Assembly (NCBI GenBank): GCA_003240755.1
Contig: QFNF01000003.1
Span: 71,741 to 135,740 of the forward strand
DNA from: Sphingomonas hengshuiensis
GTDB lineage: Bacteria; Pseudomonadota; Alphaproteobacteria; Sphingomonadales; Sphingomonadaceae
Direction: 5' to 3'
Length of the DNA stretch: 64,000 bases
In this document: one piece after another, positions 41,620 through 52,199 of the stretch
Numbering within the stretch: position 1 is the stretch's first letter
Layout of the letters: each line of letters opens with the position of its first letter
The notes under the pieces: model-generated
Database searches by the model: none
The model's input: the letters and a program-made list of their open reading frames with translations, nothing else
Told to the model about the DNA's origin: nothing
Made by a program: the position numbers and the translations under genes

Positions 41620-42205
41620 CTGGAGCCACGAGGCCCGTCATGCGGGCCCGGTCGCCGGCGTGGACGAGGCCGGACGCGGGCCGCTGGCCGGGCCGGTGGT
41701 CGCCGCCGCGGTCGTGCTCGATCGCGACTGCGTGCCGGCGGGGCTGAACGATTCGAAGCAGTTGAGCGCGAAGCGGCGGGCCGAACTGCATGCGCGGCTG
41801 ATCGAATGTGCGACGGTCGGCGTGGGGATCGCCAGTGTCGAGGAGATCGACCGGCTGAATATCCTGTGGGCGACCATGCTGGCGATGGAGCGCGCGGTCG
41901 ATGCGCTGGGGATCGTGTGCGCCATGGTGCTGGTCGACGGCAATCGCTGCCCCCGATGGTCGCATCCGAGCGTGGCGGTGATCGGCGGCGACGCGATCAG
42001 CCTGTCGATCGCGGCTGCATCGATCGTCGCGAAACAGACGCGCGATGCGATGATGATCGAGGCGGACGCGCGTCATCCCGGCTATGGCTGGGCATCGAAC
42101 AAGGGCTATGGCGCGAAGGTGCATCTGGAGGCGCTCCGGACGCTGGGGCCGACACCGCTGCATCGGCGCAGCTTTGCGCCGGTCGCGCAGGCGATGCTGC
42201 TCTAG
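41612..42205 (+). CDS. rnhB: Ribonuclease HII
   Basis: 197 residues. The metal-binding signature VAGVDEAGRGPLAGPVVAAA near residue 14 holds the first acidic pair, followed by NDSKQLSAKRR and SIAAASIVAKQTRDAMM near residue 131, then HPGYGWASNKGYG near residue 153. It removes the RNA strand of RNA-DNA hybrids and single ribonucleotides from DNA. It overlaps the preceding fusion gene by eight bases, so it is translated from the same mRNA. Its TAG stop is the first base contact of a dispersed palindromic element. Confidence 0.94.
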   Translation: MPDWSHEARHAGPVAGVDEAGRGPLAGPVVAAAVVLDRDCVPAGLNDSKQLSAKRRAELHARLIECATVGVGIASVEEIDRLNILWATMLAMERAVDALGIVCAMVLVDGNRCPRWSHPSVAVIGGDAISLSIAAASIVAKQTRDAMMIEADARHPGYGWASNKGYGAKVHLEALRTLGPTPLHRRSFAPVAQAMLL

Positions 42206-42337
42206 ATCCTCCCCACAGGGTGGGGCGGGGGACCGCCGCGTAGCGGTGGTGAAGGGGGAAGCCCCGAGCGTTCCATATGGGGCCATGTCCCTCCACCAGC
42301 CTGCGGCTGGTCCCCCTCCCCATGATATGGGGAGGAT
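42205..42337. repeat. Full copy of the dispersed palindromic element (B)
   Basis: About 133 bases. It begins GATCCTCCCC at the rnhB stop codon and ends GGGGAGGAT. Internal blocks CGGGGGACCGCCGCGTAGCG and CCTCCACCAGCCTGCGGCTG then GTCCCCCTCCCC correspond to those of the copies at 27068 and 37406. It separates rnhB from the ccrM leader on the same strand and probably ends the rnhB transcript. Confidence 0.9.
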
Positions 42338-42346
42338 TTGCGATGA

Positions 42347-43635
<1,289 letters not shown>

Positions 43636-43636
<1 letters not shown>

Positions 43637-44712
43637 TGTACCTTCGCCCAGTCCGCTTCGTCGATACGCCGGTCGGGCTGCCCGATGGCGGCGCGGCGCG
43701 GCTGGCCGGGGGGATGCTGTGGTTCGCCGCCTATGAGGTGCGCGACCGTGCCGGGTTGCGGATCACCGTGCCGGTCGCCGGGTTCGACGACTGGGTCGCC
43801 GGCCTGTCCGCGGCGCAGGCGGAGCGGGCGCGGCTGCTGCATCGCCGGATCACCGCGCCGCGTGGCGCGCTGACGCTGGGGGAGCGGGTGCTGCGGTTCG
43901 ACCAGCCGCAGGTGATGGGCATCCTGAACGTCACGCCCGACAGCTTTTCCGATGGCGGCGCGCATGTCGGCGATCCGGCGGGTGCGGCGGCGGCAGGGGT
44001 GGCGATGGCGGCAGCGGGCGCGGCGCTGATCGATCTGGGCGGCGAATCGACCAAGCCGGGTGCTGCGACCGTGTGGGAAGGCGACGAGATCGCGCGCGTC
44101 GTGCCGGTCGCGGAGCGGCTGGCGGCGGCCGGGGTCGCGGTGTCGGTCGACACGCGCAAGGCGGCGGTGATGGAAGCGGCGCTGGCGGCGGGGGCGCATC
44201 TGGTCAACGACGTCGCCGCGCTTGCCTATGATCCGCGCGCGGCGGCGGTGGTCGCGGCGAGCGGTTGCCCGGTGGTGCTGATGCATTCGCCCGCGCCGGG
44301 CCAGGGGCCGCATGGGGGCGATGGCTATGGCGACCCGCTGCTCGACGTGTTCGACTGGCTGGAGGCGCGGGTCGAGGCGGTGGTCGCCGGCGGGATCGAC
44401 CGGGCGAGGATCGTGGTCGATCCGGGGATCGGCTTCGGCAAGGCGCTGGGCGACAATCTCGCGCTGGTCAACGGCCTCGCGCTGTTCCACGGGCTGGGCT
44501 GTCCGGTCCTGCTGGGGGCGAGCCGCAAGCGGATCGTCGGTGCGCTGTCGAACGAGGCACCGGCCGACCAGCGGCTGGGCGGGTCGGTCGCGCTGGCGCT
44601 GGCCGGGGTCGAGCGCGGGGCGCAGATCGTGCGGGTGCATGACGTGGCCGAGACGGTGCAGGCGATCCGGGTGTGGCGCGGCTTGCGGGATGCAGCACTG
44701 GTCGCGCGGTAG
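43636..44712 (+). CDS. folP: Dihydropteroate synthase with N-terminal extension
   Basis: 358 residues. The catalytic TIM barrel starts near residue 88 with VMGILNVTPDSFSDGG, then LIDLGGESTKPGA near residue 132, SVDTRKAAVMEAA, LVNDVAAL, and GASRKRIVGALS near residue 294. The extra 85 residues before it (MYLRPVRFVDTPVGLPDG onward) are shared by many alphaproteobacterial FolP proteins. It condenses p-aminobenzoate with pterin pyrophosphate. It overlaps ccrM by TGATG, so its expression is tied to the methylase. The extension is of unknown function. Sulfonamide sensitivity cannot be judged from this. Confidence 0.93.
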
Positions 44713-44792
44713 CATACAAGTGGCGAGCGTGCGGGTGCGCGTCGCGCCAGCGCCCATGGATCAAACCGTCCGCCGTCCGCTATAGCGCGGGC

Positions 44793-47147
44793 ATGGTCCG
44801 CCTTTTCCTGTTGCTCGCCGCATTGTCGGCAATGTTCGCCGATGTCGCCCATGCCCAGCAGAACGGGTTCGACCTCGACGGTCCCGAAGTGGCGATCAGC
44901 GTCCGGCGGGGGGATGCCGAGCTGCCGGTCGCGGCGGTGCCCGCGCTGCGTGGCGGCGACAGGCTGACGGCCAGAGCGTTGCTGCCCGCCGATCAGTCGG
45001 AACGCTATCTGCTGGTCGTCGCCTTCCTGCGCGGCGCGACCAATCCGCCGCCCAGGAACTGGTTCTTCTCGGTCGAAACGTGGCGCGCCAAAAGGAACGT
45101 GCTGACCGTCACGGTTCCCGAAGGCGCCGAACAGGCGATGCTGTTCCTGGCGCCGGAGGCGGGCGGCGGCTTGTCGGCGGTGCGTGGCGCGGTGCGCGGG
45201 CGACCGGGGGTGTTCGTGCGCGCGGCGCAGGATCTGTACCAGGCCTCGCTCGACCGGCAGCGCCTCGACGCGTTCGTCGGTGCGGTCGGGCGGATCGGCG
45301 ACAGCGCACCCGAACGGCTGGCGACCGCCGCGCCGGTGCTGGCCAGTGCGCTGCGGATCAAGCTGAACGCCGACTGCCTGCTGCGCCAGCGCGCGTTGCA
45401 GGCCGCGTGCCTGACCCAGCAGCGGGACGCGCTGGTGCTGCAGGCGCAGCGCGGCGCGACGCTGACCGAGACGCTGACCGGTACGCCGGTCGACCTCGCC
45501 TATCGCGTGGCGGCGACGCGCGAGGGCGGGGCGGGCTATTACAGCCCGTATATCGCGCTGGCGCGTGACGTCGCGCGGCTGTTCGGCGCGTTTCGCAGCG
45601 CGCAATATCAGTATCTGCCGGCACTGGCGCTGGGGCAAGGGGATGCGATCCACCTGCAACTGAACAGCGCGCCGTCGTTCCAGAATCCGCGATCGGTGCT
45701 GGTCGCGCCGCTGCCGCCGATCGGCGACGCGCCGCCGCCATCGTGGCGATCCGCCGCGGCGGGGGCGCTGTGCCTGGCCAAGCCCGACCTCGTGCTGCCG
45801 CTCGACGATGCGGCGCTGCTGTTCGCGACCGATTATGCCCGCGGCCTGGTGCTGCGCGTGACGGCGACGGACGGGCGGGTGTCGACGATGCCGCTCGCCC
45901 CCGATGTCGAACGCGGTGGCCTGGTCCTTGCCGGCAGCGCGCCGCCCGCCCCGGGACCGGTGGCGGAGGCGGTGGTGCAGGGCCGCTGGGGCTTTGCCGG
46001 GTTCAGCGGGCCGGCTGTTCCCGCCCAGATCGACGGTCCCGGCGCGTGGAGTGCCCGGCCCGATGCGAACGTGATCGTCGGGCGCGACCATCCGCTGGTG
46101 CTGCGCGGCGGCGCGTCGGCCTGTGTCGCCGGGCTGACGCTGCGCGACGGTGCCGGCCTCAGCCGCTCGCTGGCGTGGAAGGCGGCAGGCCCCGATGCGA
46201 TCGAAGTGACGTTGCCGCTCGGCAGGACCCGGCCGGGGCCGCTGACATTGACGGTCGTGCGCCACGGCGCGGTCGCGCCCGACCAGATCGCGCTGACCGG
46301 GCGCGTCGAGCCAAGCCGGCTCGACCGGTTCACCGTCCATGCCGGCGATCGCGACGGCGTGCTGGAGGGCGCGCGGCTGGATCAGGTGACGGCGCTGACG
46401 CTGGGGGGCACGCGCTTCGTCGCCGGCGCGCTGACCCGCGTGGGCGAGGGCGACCGGCTGGTGCTGAGCGCCGAACAGCCGCTGGCGGGCGGCGGCGATG
46501 CGACCGCGAGCGTTGCGCTGCGCGACGGACGCAGTGCCGGCGTACCCGCCACGATCGCGCCGGCGCGGGCGGTGGCACGATTGATCGACCGGCGGGTGGC
46601 GTTCGATCCCCCCGCGGGCAGCCTGCCGATCGATCTGCCGCAGGAGCTGGTGCCGGCCGGTGCGTCGCTGACCTTCTCCGCACGGATCGCCGGGGGGCTG
46701 CCGGGCGTGGACGACGGGATCGAGATCGCGGCGGGCGAGGCGGCCCGGCGACTGACGGTCGCGTCGGGTGCGGTGCAGCGTGTGGGTGACGATGTCGTGG
46801 TGACGACCATCGCCCCGCAGACGATGTTCGGGCCGGCAGTGTCGGGGGCGATGCGGTTGCGCGCATGGCGCGGCGGGGCGCCGGGGGAATGGCAGCCGCT
46901 GGCGACGCTGGTGCGCCTGCCGGTGCTGAGCGCGATCACCTGTACCGAGCGCTGCGCCGTCGCCGGGCGCGACCTGTTCCTCGTCGCCGCGATCGGGCCG
47001 ACGGCGGACAGGGCCGCTGCCACGCCGCTGCCCGCCGGGTTCGTCGGCACGTCGGTGGCGGTCCCGCCACCGGTCGACCCCGTGCTGTACCTGTGGTTGC
47101 ACGACGCCGCCGATGTGGCGCTGCGGGTGACAGTATCTGCGAGATAG
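44793..47147 (+). CDS. Large exported protein of unknown function
   Basis: 784 residues from the ATG at 44793. A signal peptide is visible (MVRLFLLLAALSAMFADVAHAQ). The remainder is long beta-rich sequence with many Gly, Ala and Pro residues and no membrane segments, repeated-domain signature or recognised catalytic motif. Two cysteines at about 195 and 203 could form a disulfide, and a further pair is near the C-terminus (TCTERC). I do not recognise the family. It may be a sphingomonad-specific periplasmic or surface protein. Codon use matches neighbours. It is followed by tRNA-Pro on the other strand. Confidence 0.75.
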   Translation: MVRLFLLLAALSAMFADVAHAQQNGFDLDGPEVAISVRRGDAELPVAAVPALRGGDRLTARALLPADQSERYLLVVAFLRGATNPPPRNWFFSVETWRAKRNVLTVTVPEGAEQAMLFLAPEAGGGLSAVRGAVRGRPGVFVRAAQDLYQASLDRQRLDAFVGAVGRIGDSAPERLATAAPVLASALRIKLNADCLLRQRALQAACLTQQRDALVLQAQRGATLTETLTGTPVDLAYRVAATREGGAGYYSPYIALARDVARLFGAFRSAQYQYLPALALGQGDAIHLQLNSAPSFQNPRSVLVAPLPPIGDAPPPSWRSAAAGALCLAKPDLVLPLDDAALLFATDYARGLVLRVTATDGRVSTMPLAPDVERGGLVLAGSAPPAPGPVAEAVVQGRWGFAGFSGPAVPAQIDGPGAWSARPDANVIVGRDHPLVLRGGASACVAGLTLRDGAGLSRSLAWKAAGPDAIEVTLPLGRTRPGPLTLTVVRHGAVAPDQIALTGRVEPSRLDRFTVHAGDRDGVLEGARLDQVTALTLGGTRFVAGALTRVGEGDRLVLSAEQPLAGGGDATASVALRDGRSAGVPATIAPARAVARLIDRRVAFDPPAGSLPIDLPQELVPAGASLTFSARIAGGLPGVDDGIEIAAGEAARRLTVASGAVQRVGDDVVVTTIAPQTMFGPAVSGAMRLRAWRGGAPGEWQPLATLVRLPVLSAITCTERCAVAGRDLFLVAAIGPTADRAAATPLPAGFVGTSVAVPPPVDPVLYLWLHDAADVALRVTVSAR

Positions 47148-47271
47148 GCCCGGCGCGAGATGCGTGCCGCGCAGGAGAGGTCGGGGCCGGGGGGATACGG
47201 GCCGAATCACCTCCCCCATCAGGGGGCCGGTGTCGGGCCACGGCGAGGCGAGGCCTGCTCGTCAATGTCTC

Positions 47272-47348
47272 TGGTCGGGGCGACAGGATTCGAACCTGCG
47301 ACCCCCACACCCCCAGTGTGATGCGCTACCAGGCTGCGCTACGCCCCG
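47272..47348 (-). tRNA. tRNA-Pro (anticodon GGG)
   Basis: A 77-base cloverleaf on the minus strand: CGGGGCGTAGCGCAGC at the 5' end, anticodon loop CTGGGGG giving GGG (codon CCC), T arm CAGGTTCGAATCCTG, acceptor pairing CGGGGCG with CGCCCCG, and encoded CCA. It lies between the unknown exported protein and yajC. Confidence 0.96.
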
Positions 47349-47507
47349 ATCAGAGAGGGCGTGCCTTTAGGCCCGGTTTCGCCGCCATGCAAGCCCGAAG
47401 CGTTCGAGCGGGCAAATGTTGCGCGGGCGCGGCGCAGATGATAGCTGGCCGCATTTGACAGGATGCCGTGTTCGCGGCGTCCGCTTTTTCGGACATTCAG
47501 GCCAGCA

Positions 47508-47852
47508 ATGCTCGTACCTTCCGCTTTCGCCCAGTCCGCCGCCGCACCTGCGGCCTCGGGCGGTTTCCTCGGCACGCTCGTCGGCATCGCGCCGCTGCTG
47601 CTGATCTTCGTCGCCTTCTACTTCCTGCTGATCCGTCCGCAGTCCAAGCGGATGAAGACGCTGCAGGCGTCGATCGCCGCCGTGAAGCGCGGCGACCAGG
47701 TCGTGACCGCCGGCGGCGTGATCGGCAAGGTGACGAAGGTCGAGGACGCCTTTGTCGAGGTCGAGATCGCTCCCAACACCCGCATCCGCGTGGTCAAGGC
47801 GACCATTGCAGAGGTCACGCCGCCGGCCGGCGCCAAGCCCGCGAACGACTGA
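47508..47852 (+). CDS. yajC: Preprotein translocase subunit YajC
   Basis: 114 residues from the ATG at 47508. One membrane segment at about 19-42 (LVGIAPLLLIFVAFYFLLI) is followed by the family signature RPQSKRMK, then VKRGDQVVTAGGVIGKVTKV near residue 61. YajC joins SecD and SecF in the inner membrane to assist protein export. Its TGA overlaps the secD ATG (TGATG). The yajC-secD-secF order is conserved across bacteria and gives strong support. Confidence 0.94.
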   Translation: MLVPSAFAQSAAAPAASGGFLGTLVGIAPLLLIFVAFYFLLIRPQSKRMKTLQASIAAVKRGDQVVTAGGVIGKVTKVEDAFVEVEIAPNTRIRVVKATIAEVTPPAGAKPAND

Positions 47853-49444
47853 TGCTCGACTTTCCCCGCTGGAAGCGGATCGCCATCTGGGCATCCGTGA
47901 TCCTGTTGGCGCTGTTCGCGGTGCCGAGCCTGTTGCCCGAAGCGACGCGCGCGAAGCTGCCCGGCTGGGTGCCGACGCCGACGATCAACTTCGGCCTCGA
48001 TCTGGCGGGGGGCAGCTACATCCTGCTCGAAGCGCAGACGCAGGATGTCGCCGCGACCCGGGTCGAGGCGATGCGCGAGATGATCGCGACCGAGATGCGC
48101 CGTGCCCCGCGCGTCGGCGTCGGCGACATTTCGACGCGCGGCGGGCAGATCAGCTTCATGGTCCGCGACGCGACCCAGGTCGACGCCGCGCGCGAGAAGC
48201 TGCTGGGCCTGACCGGCGGCGGCGCGGGGATGACCGGCCAGCGCGAATGGGACATCGAGGTGCGCGACACCACGCGCTTCGTCCTGACCCCGACCCAGGC
48301 CGGGCTGCGTCTGGCGGTCGAGAATGCGATGAAGGACGCGACCGAGGTCGTGCGCCGCCGCATCGACGAACTGGGCACGCGCGAACCGACCATCATCCAG
48401 CAGGGCAGCAACCGCATCGTCGTGCAGGTGCCGGGGCTTTCCGATCCGAAGGCGCTCAAGGACCTGCTCGGCAAGACCGCGCGGCTGGAATTCAAGCTGG
48501 TCGACCTCGCCGCCGATCCGGCCGCCGTCGCGCGCGGGCAGGCCCCGGCGGGCAGCCAGATCCTGCCCTATCCGTCGCAGGGTGCGCCGATCGCGGTCAA
48601 GCGGTCGACGATCATCTCGGGCGACCAGCTCGCCGATGCGCGCCAGACCTATGACCAGAACGGCCAGCCCAACGTCACGATCAACTTCAATGCCGAAGGC
48701 GGTCGCCGCTTCGCGAAGGTGACGCAGGAAAATACCGGCAAGCCGTTCGCGATCATCGTCGACAATTCGGTCATCTCCGCCCCCAATATCAACGAACCGA
48801 TCCTCGGCGGCAGCGCGACGATCAGCGGCGGCTTCACCGCCGACAGCGCCAACCAGCTCGCCATCGCGCTGCGTTCGGGCAAGCTGCCGGTCGACCTGAC
48901 CGTCGTGCAGGAAAGCACCGTCAGCCCCGAACTGGGCGCCGATTCGGTAAAGGCCGGCGTCACCGCCGCGATCATCGCGACGATCGCGGTCATCGTGTTC
49001 ATGGTCATGACCTATGGCCGGTTCGGCATCTATTCGACGATCGCCGTCGTGCTGAACATCCTGATGATTATCGCAGTGATGGCGTTCCTGAACGCCACGC
49101 TGACGCTGCCCGGCATTGCCGGTTTCGTGCTGACCATCGGTACCGCGGTCGACGCGAACGTCCTCATCAACGAGCGTATCCGCGAGGAACGGCGACGCGG
49201 GCGCAGCGTGCTGCAATCGCTGGAGCTGGGCTACAAGGAAGCGAGCCGCACGATCTTCGAGGCGAACGTGACCCACGCCATTGCCGGCGGGATCATGCTG
49301 ATCCTCGGCTCGGGGCCGATCCGCGGCTTCGCGGTCGTGCTGCTGCTCGGCATCGCCAGTTCGGTGTTCACCGCCGTCACCTTCACGCGGATGCTCGTCG
49401 CCGGATGGATGCGCCGCAACCGTCCGACCGACATCACCATTTAA
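47852..49444 (+). CDS. secD: Protein translocase subunit SecD
   Basis: 530 residues from the ATG at 47852. One N-terminal membrane segment, then LDLAGGSYILLEAQ near residue 50, a large periplasmic region with VVRRRIDELGTREPTIIQQG near residue 163, and a C-terminal RND-type bundle of five helices beginning VKAGVTAAIIATIAVIVFMV and including GTAVDANVLINERIREE. SecD and SecF use the proton-motive force to complete translocation of exported proteins. Twelve bases separate its stop from secF. Complete. Confidence 0.96.
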   Translation: MLDFPRWKRIAIWASVILLALFAVPSLLPEATRAKLPGWVPTPTINFGLDLAGGSYILLEAQTQDVAATRVEAMREMIATEMRRAPRVGVGDISTRGGQISFMVRDATQVDAAREKLLGLTGGGAGMTGQREWDIEVRDTTRFVLTPTQAGLRLAVENAMKDATEVVRRRIDELGTREPTIIQQGSNRIVVQVPGLSDPKALKDLLGKTARLEFKLVDLAADPAAVARGQAPAGSQILPYPSQGAPIAVKRSTIISGDQLADARQTYDQNGQPNVTINFNAEGGRRFAKVTQENTGKPFAIIVDNSVISAPNINEPILGGSATISGGFTADSANQLAIALRSGKLPVDLTVVQESTVSPELGADSVKAGVTAAIIATIAVIVFMVMTYGRFGIYSTIAVVLNILMIIAVMAFLNATLTLPGIAGFVLTIGTAVDANVLINERIREERRRGRSVLQSLELGYKEASRTIFEANVTHAIAGGIMLILGSGPIRGFAVVLLLGIASSVFTAVTFTRMLVAGWMRRNRPTDITI

Positions 49445-49456
49445 GGCCCAGCCGTC

Positions 49457-50419
49457 ATGCGTCTCATCAAGCTGGTTCCCGACAACACCAACATCCGCTT
49501 CGTCGCGGTACGCAAGATCGCGTTCACCGTGACACTGATCCTCAGCATCCTCGCGGTCGGGCTGGTGTTTGCGCGCGGGCTCAATTTCGGCGTCGATTTC
49601 ATGGGCGGCGTCGCGATCGAGGAAAGGTTCGCCACCCCGCCGCAGATCGACCGCGTCCGCGCCACGATCGAGCGGCTGGGCGTGGGCGAACCGGCGATCC
49701 AGCAGTTCGGCGACCCGACGCTGGTGTCGATCCGCCTGCCGGTGCCCGAAGGGGATTCGGGCGCGACCGATCGGCTGGTCGAACGCGTCAAATCGGCGCT
49801 CGCCACCGAATTTCCGGGTGCGACCTTCAGCAACTATTCGACCGTGTCGGGCAAGGTGTCCGACGAGCTGGTGACGAACGGCATCCTCGCGGTCGTGCTG
49901 GCGATCGTCGGCATCGCGATCTTTTCGTGGTTCCGCTACGAATGGCAGTTCGGTGTGTCGACCGCGGTCGCGATCGTCCATGACGTGCTCATGACGCTGG
50001 GTTTCTTCGCGCTGTTCCGCGACCAGTTCGCGTTCGACCTGACCATCGTCGCGGCGGTGCTGACCATCATCGGCTATTCGATCAACGACAAGATGGTGAT
50101 CGACGACCGCATCCGCGAAAACATGCGCAAGTTCCGCAAGATGGAGATGCGCGAGCTGATCGACCTGTCGGTCAACGAAACGCTGCCGCGGACCGTCATG
50201 ACCTCGCTCACCATCCTGCTGGCGCTGACCGCGCTGCTGGTGTTCGGCGGCCATGTTCTGCGCGGCTTCACCGCGGCGATGATCCTGGGCGTGATCGTCG
50301 GCACCTATTCGTCGATCTACGTATCGTCGTCGCTCCTCATCACGCTGGGGCTGAAGCCCGGTGCGCCGGTGGGCGAGGGGACGGTCAGGGAATCCGTGCC
50401 GCAAAAGACGTCGCGGTGA
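49457..50419 (+). CDS. secF: Protein translocase subunit SecF
   Basis: 320 residues. N-terminal membrane segment, then LNFGVDFMGGVAIEERF near residue 38, and a six-helix RND bundle with FRYEWQFGVSTAVAIVHDVL near residue 158, YSINDKMVIDDRIRENMR near residue 206, and SLTILLALTALLVFGGHVLRG near the end. It pairs with SecD in the inner membrane. The stop overlaps the next gene's GTG start. Complete, with no unusual features seen. Confidence 0.96.
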   Translation: MRLIKLVPDNTNIRFVAVRKIAFTVTLILSILAVGLVFARGLNFGVDFMGGVAIEERFATPPQIDRVRATIERLGVGEPAIQQFGDPTLVSIRLPVPEGDSGATDRLVERVKSALATEFPGATFSNYSTVSGKVSDELVTNGILAVVLAIVGIAIFSWFRYEWQFGVSTAVAIVHDVLMTLGFFALFRDQFAFDLTIVAAVLTIIGYSINDKMVIDDRIRENMRKFRKMEMRELIDLSVNETLPRTVMTSLTILLALTALLVFGGHVLRGFTAAMILGVIVGTYSSIYVSSSLLITLGLKPGAPVGEGTVRESVPQKTSR

Positions 50420-50781
50420 AGCTCGACCGGACCCGCAGGGGCGACGGTCCGCTCGTCTCCGGGCTGACCACCGCCGGGTTCCGGGTCGATGACGGCATCT
50501 ACCCCGCGCTGCTGATGACGCCACGGCGCGCCGATCTGTGGGAGCCGCCGGCGTTCGAGGAACTCGACGCGGCGGCGCTGGCGTCGGTGCTGGCGATGAG
50601 CCCCGAATTCCTGCTGCTCGGCACCGGCCCGACCCTGCGCCAGCCGCCGCGCGCGCTGGTCCGTGCGCTGGATGCGCAAGGGCTGGGGATCGAGGCGATG
50701 GACAGCCGCGCGGCCGCACGGGCGTGGGGCGTGTTGCGCAGCGAAGGGCGACAGATCGCGGCGGCATTCTATCCGCTCTGA
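50416..50781 (+). CDS. Mth938-like domain (DUF498) protein
   Basis: 121 residues starting with GTG at 50416, which overlaps the secF stop. The family pattern is GFRVDDGIYPALLMTPRRAD, EFLLLGTGPTLRQPPRALV and EAMDSRAAARAWGVLRSEGR. Homologues form a small alpha/beta fold; the mammalian relative AAMDC and the mitochondrial NDUFAF3 share it, the latter assisting complex I assembly. Placement after secDF is conserved in alphaproteobacteria, so a link to membrane-protein assembly is possible but unproven here. Confidence 0.88.
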   Translation: MKLDRTRRGDGPLVSGLTTAGFRVDDGIYPALLMTPRRADLWEPPAFEELDAAALASVLAMSPEFLLLGTGPTLRQPPRALVRALDAQGLGIEAMDSRAAARAWGVLRSEGRQIAAAFYPL

Positions 50782-50867
50782 CGTTCCGGGCCGACCGGGG
50801 CGGGTGTCCCGGCAACAGGCAGCGACGGGCGACAGGACGCCCTGGCCCCGCCTCATGACGAAGCGGG

Positions 50868-52037
50868 TTATGCCCGCGCCGCCACCAACCCGGCCAGATG
50901 CTCGCGCAGCTCGCGTGCATTCCGCTCCCAACCGAACGCATCGACCGTCGCCCGTGTCGCGTCCGGATCGGCCGGTTGCGACAGCACCGCTGCGATTCCC
51001 CGTGCCACCGCCGCCGGTTCGCGCGCGACGATCCGTCCGGCAACCGGCCCGGTCACGACCTCCCGCGCGGCGCCGGCATCGGGGATCACGATCGGCGTCC
51101 CGCTTGCCAGCGCCTCGACCCACGCATTCGCCAACCCTTCCGACGACGACGCCAGCGCCATGACGTCGGCCGCGGCCAGCAGGTCGGGCAGGTCGCCATG
51201 CGGCATCGGCCCGCACAGCCGCACCCGGTCGCCGACGCCAAGCCCGGCGATCCGCGTGGCAAGCGCCGCCCGGTCGGGGCCACCCCCGACGATCCATAGC
51301 TGCACCCCCGGCAGCGCCGCCACCGCGTCGAGGACGATGCCATGTCCCTTGCGTGGGATCAGCGCGCCGAGCGATACCACCAGCGGCCCCCCGATCCCCA
51401 GCCGCGCGCGGGCCGCGGCGCGGTCGATGCTGCCGAAGCGGCTGCGGTCGATCCCGGTGCGGTGCACGCGGACCGGCTGGTCGATGCCGGCGCCGGCGAT
51501 ATCGGCGGCCATCGACTGCGACACCGCCAGCAGTCCATCGGCGGCGCGGCCGGCGGCACGCACCTGCGCGGCGGTGGCGGGCGCATGGCCCCAATGATGG
51601 ATATCGGCACCGCGCGCCTTGATCGACACCGGTACGCCGAACCGCCTGCCCAGCGCCACTGCCGCCGGCCCGTCGGGAAAGAAGAACTCCGCGTCGATCA
51701 CGTCGAACGGAAAGGTTTCGCGCAACGCCGTCAGGTGCGGTACCAGCCGCCGGACCAATGCGCCGGCATGGAACCGCCCCCGGGTGCCGGGCACGTTCAA
51801 GAACCGGGGCCGATCGACCGGCAGCCCCTTCCATATTTCCCTTTCGGGCAGGGCGGACAGCGACCGGTAGCTCGGGTGCAGGGTAAGCGGGGAGGGGGGC
51901 AGGCCGAGCGGTGCGACCACCCGTACCGCGACGTCGTCCAGTGCGGCCAGCCCTAGCGTCTGCCGTTCGACGAACACCCCGAAATCGGGGCGCGCCGCAT
52001 CGGGGAACAGGGTGGCGAGGGTCAGGACACGCAGCAT
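50868..52037 (-). CDS. Glycosyltransferase family 4 protein
   Basis: 389 residues, GT-B fold. N-terminal sequence LTLATLFPDAARPDFGVFVE is typical of GT4 enzymes with a capsule or exopolysaccharide role. The donor-binding half has SLGALIPRKGHGIVLDAVAA near residue 213 and the E-x7-E motif in SSEGLANAWVEALASGTPIV near residue 302. It transfers a sugar from a nucleotide donor, retaining configuration, to an unidentified acceptor. There are no other polysaccharide genes in the window, so context gives no acceptor. Minus strand and convergent with the secF operon. Confidence 0.9.
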   Translation of the reverse strand: MLRVLTLATLFPDAARPDFGVFVERQTLGLAALDDVAVRVVAPLGLPPSPLTLHPSYRSLSALPEREIWKGLPVDRPRFLNVPGTRGRFHAGALVRRLVPHLTALRETFPFDVIDAEFFFPDGPAAVALGRRFGVPVSIKARGADIHHWGHAPATAAQVRAAGRAADGLLAVSQSMAADIAGAGIDQPVRVHRTGIDRSRFGSIDRAAARARLGIGGPLVVSLGALIPRKGHGIVLDAVAALPGVQLWIVGGGPDRAALATRIAGLGVGDRVRLCGPMPHGDLPDLLAAADVMALASSSEGLANAWVEALASGTPIVIPDAGAAREVVTGPVAGRIVAREPAAVARGIAAVLSQPADPDATRATVDAFGWERNARELREHLAGLVAARA

Positions 52038-52150
52038 CGTCGATCACCCTAGCGGGAAAAGGGTGAAGGCTTTGCGAAAAGACAGACGGATTCCGCGATA
52101 TCCCGCACGGGCAGGAATCCGGAGCGAGGGCTGCCACGGCACGACCGGCG

Positions 52151-52182
52151 TCACCCTATCCCCGCCAATGGGGATAGGGTGA
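52151..52182 (-). terminator. Hairpin after osmC
   Basis: TCACCCTATCCCC and GGGGATAGGGTGA are a perfect 13-base inverted repeat with a six-base loop. It lies 18 bases beyond the osmC stop on the minus strand. No T-run follows, so strength as an intrinsic terminator is uncertain, but it is well placed. Confidence 0.55.
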
Positions 52183-52199
52183 CAAGGCGGGGTCCGCGA

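Noticed and set aside
44325..47219. 964-residue minus-strand open frame opposite folP and the exported protein
   Set aside because: Antisense shadow with Arg/Gln/His-rich composition and no recognisable motif; the plus strand has signal peptide and enzyme signatures.
47618..51043. 1141-residue open frame on the minus strand opposite yajC-secD-secF
   Set aside because: It mirrors the codon structure of secD and secF, is rich in Arg, His and Asp, and has no domain; GC-rich third positions keep antisense frames open.
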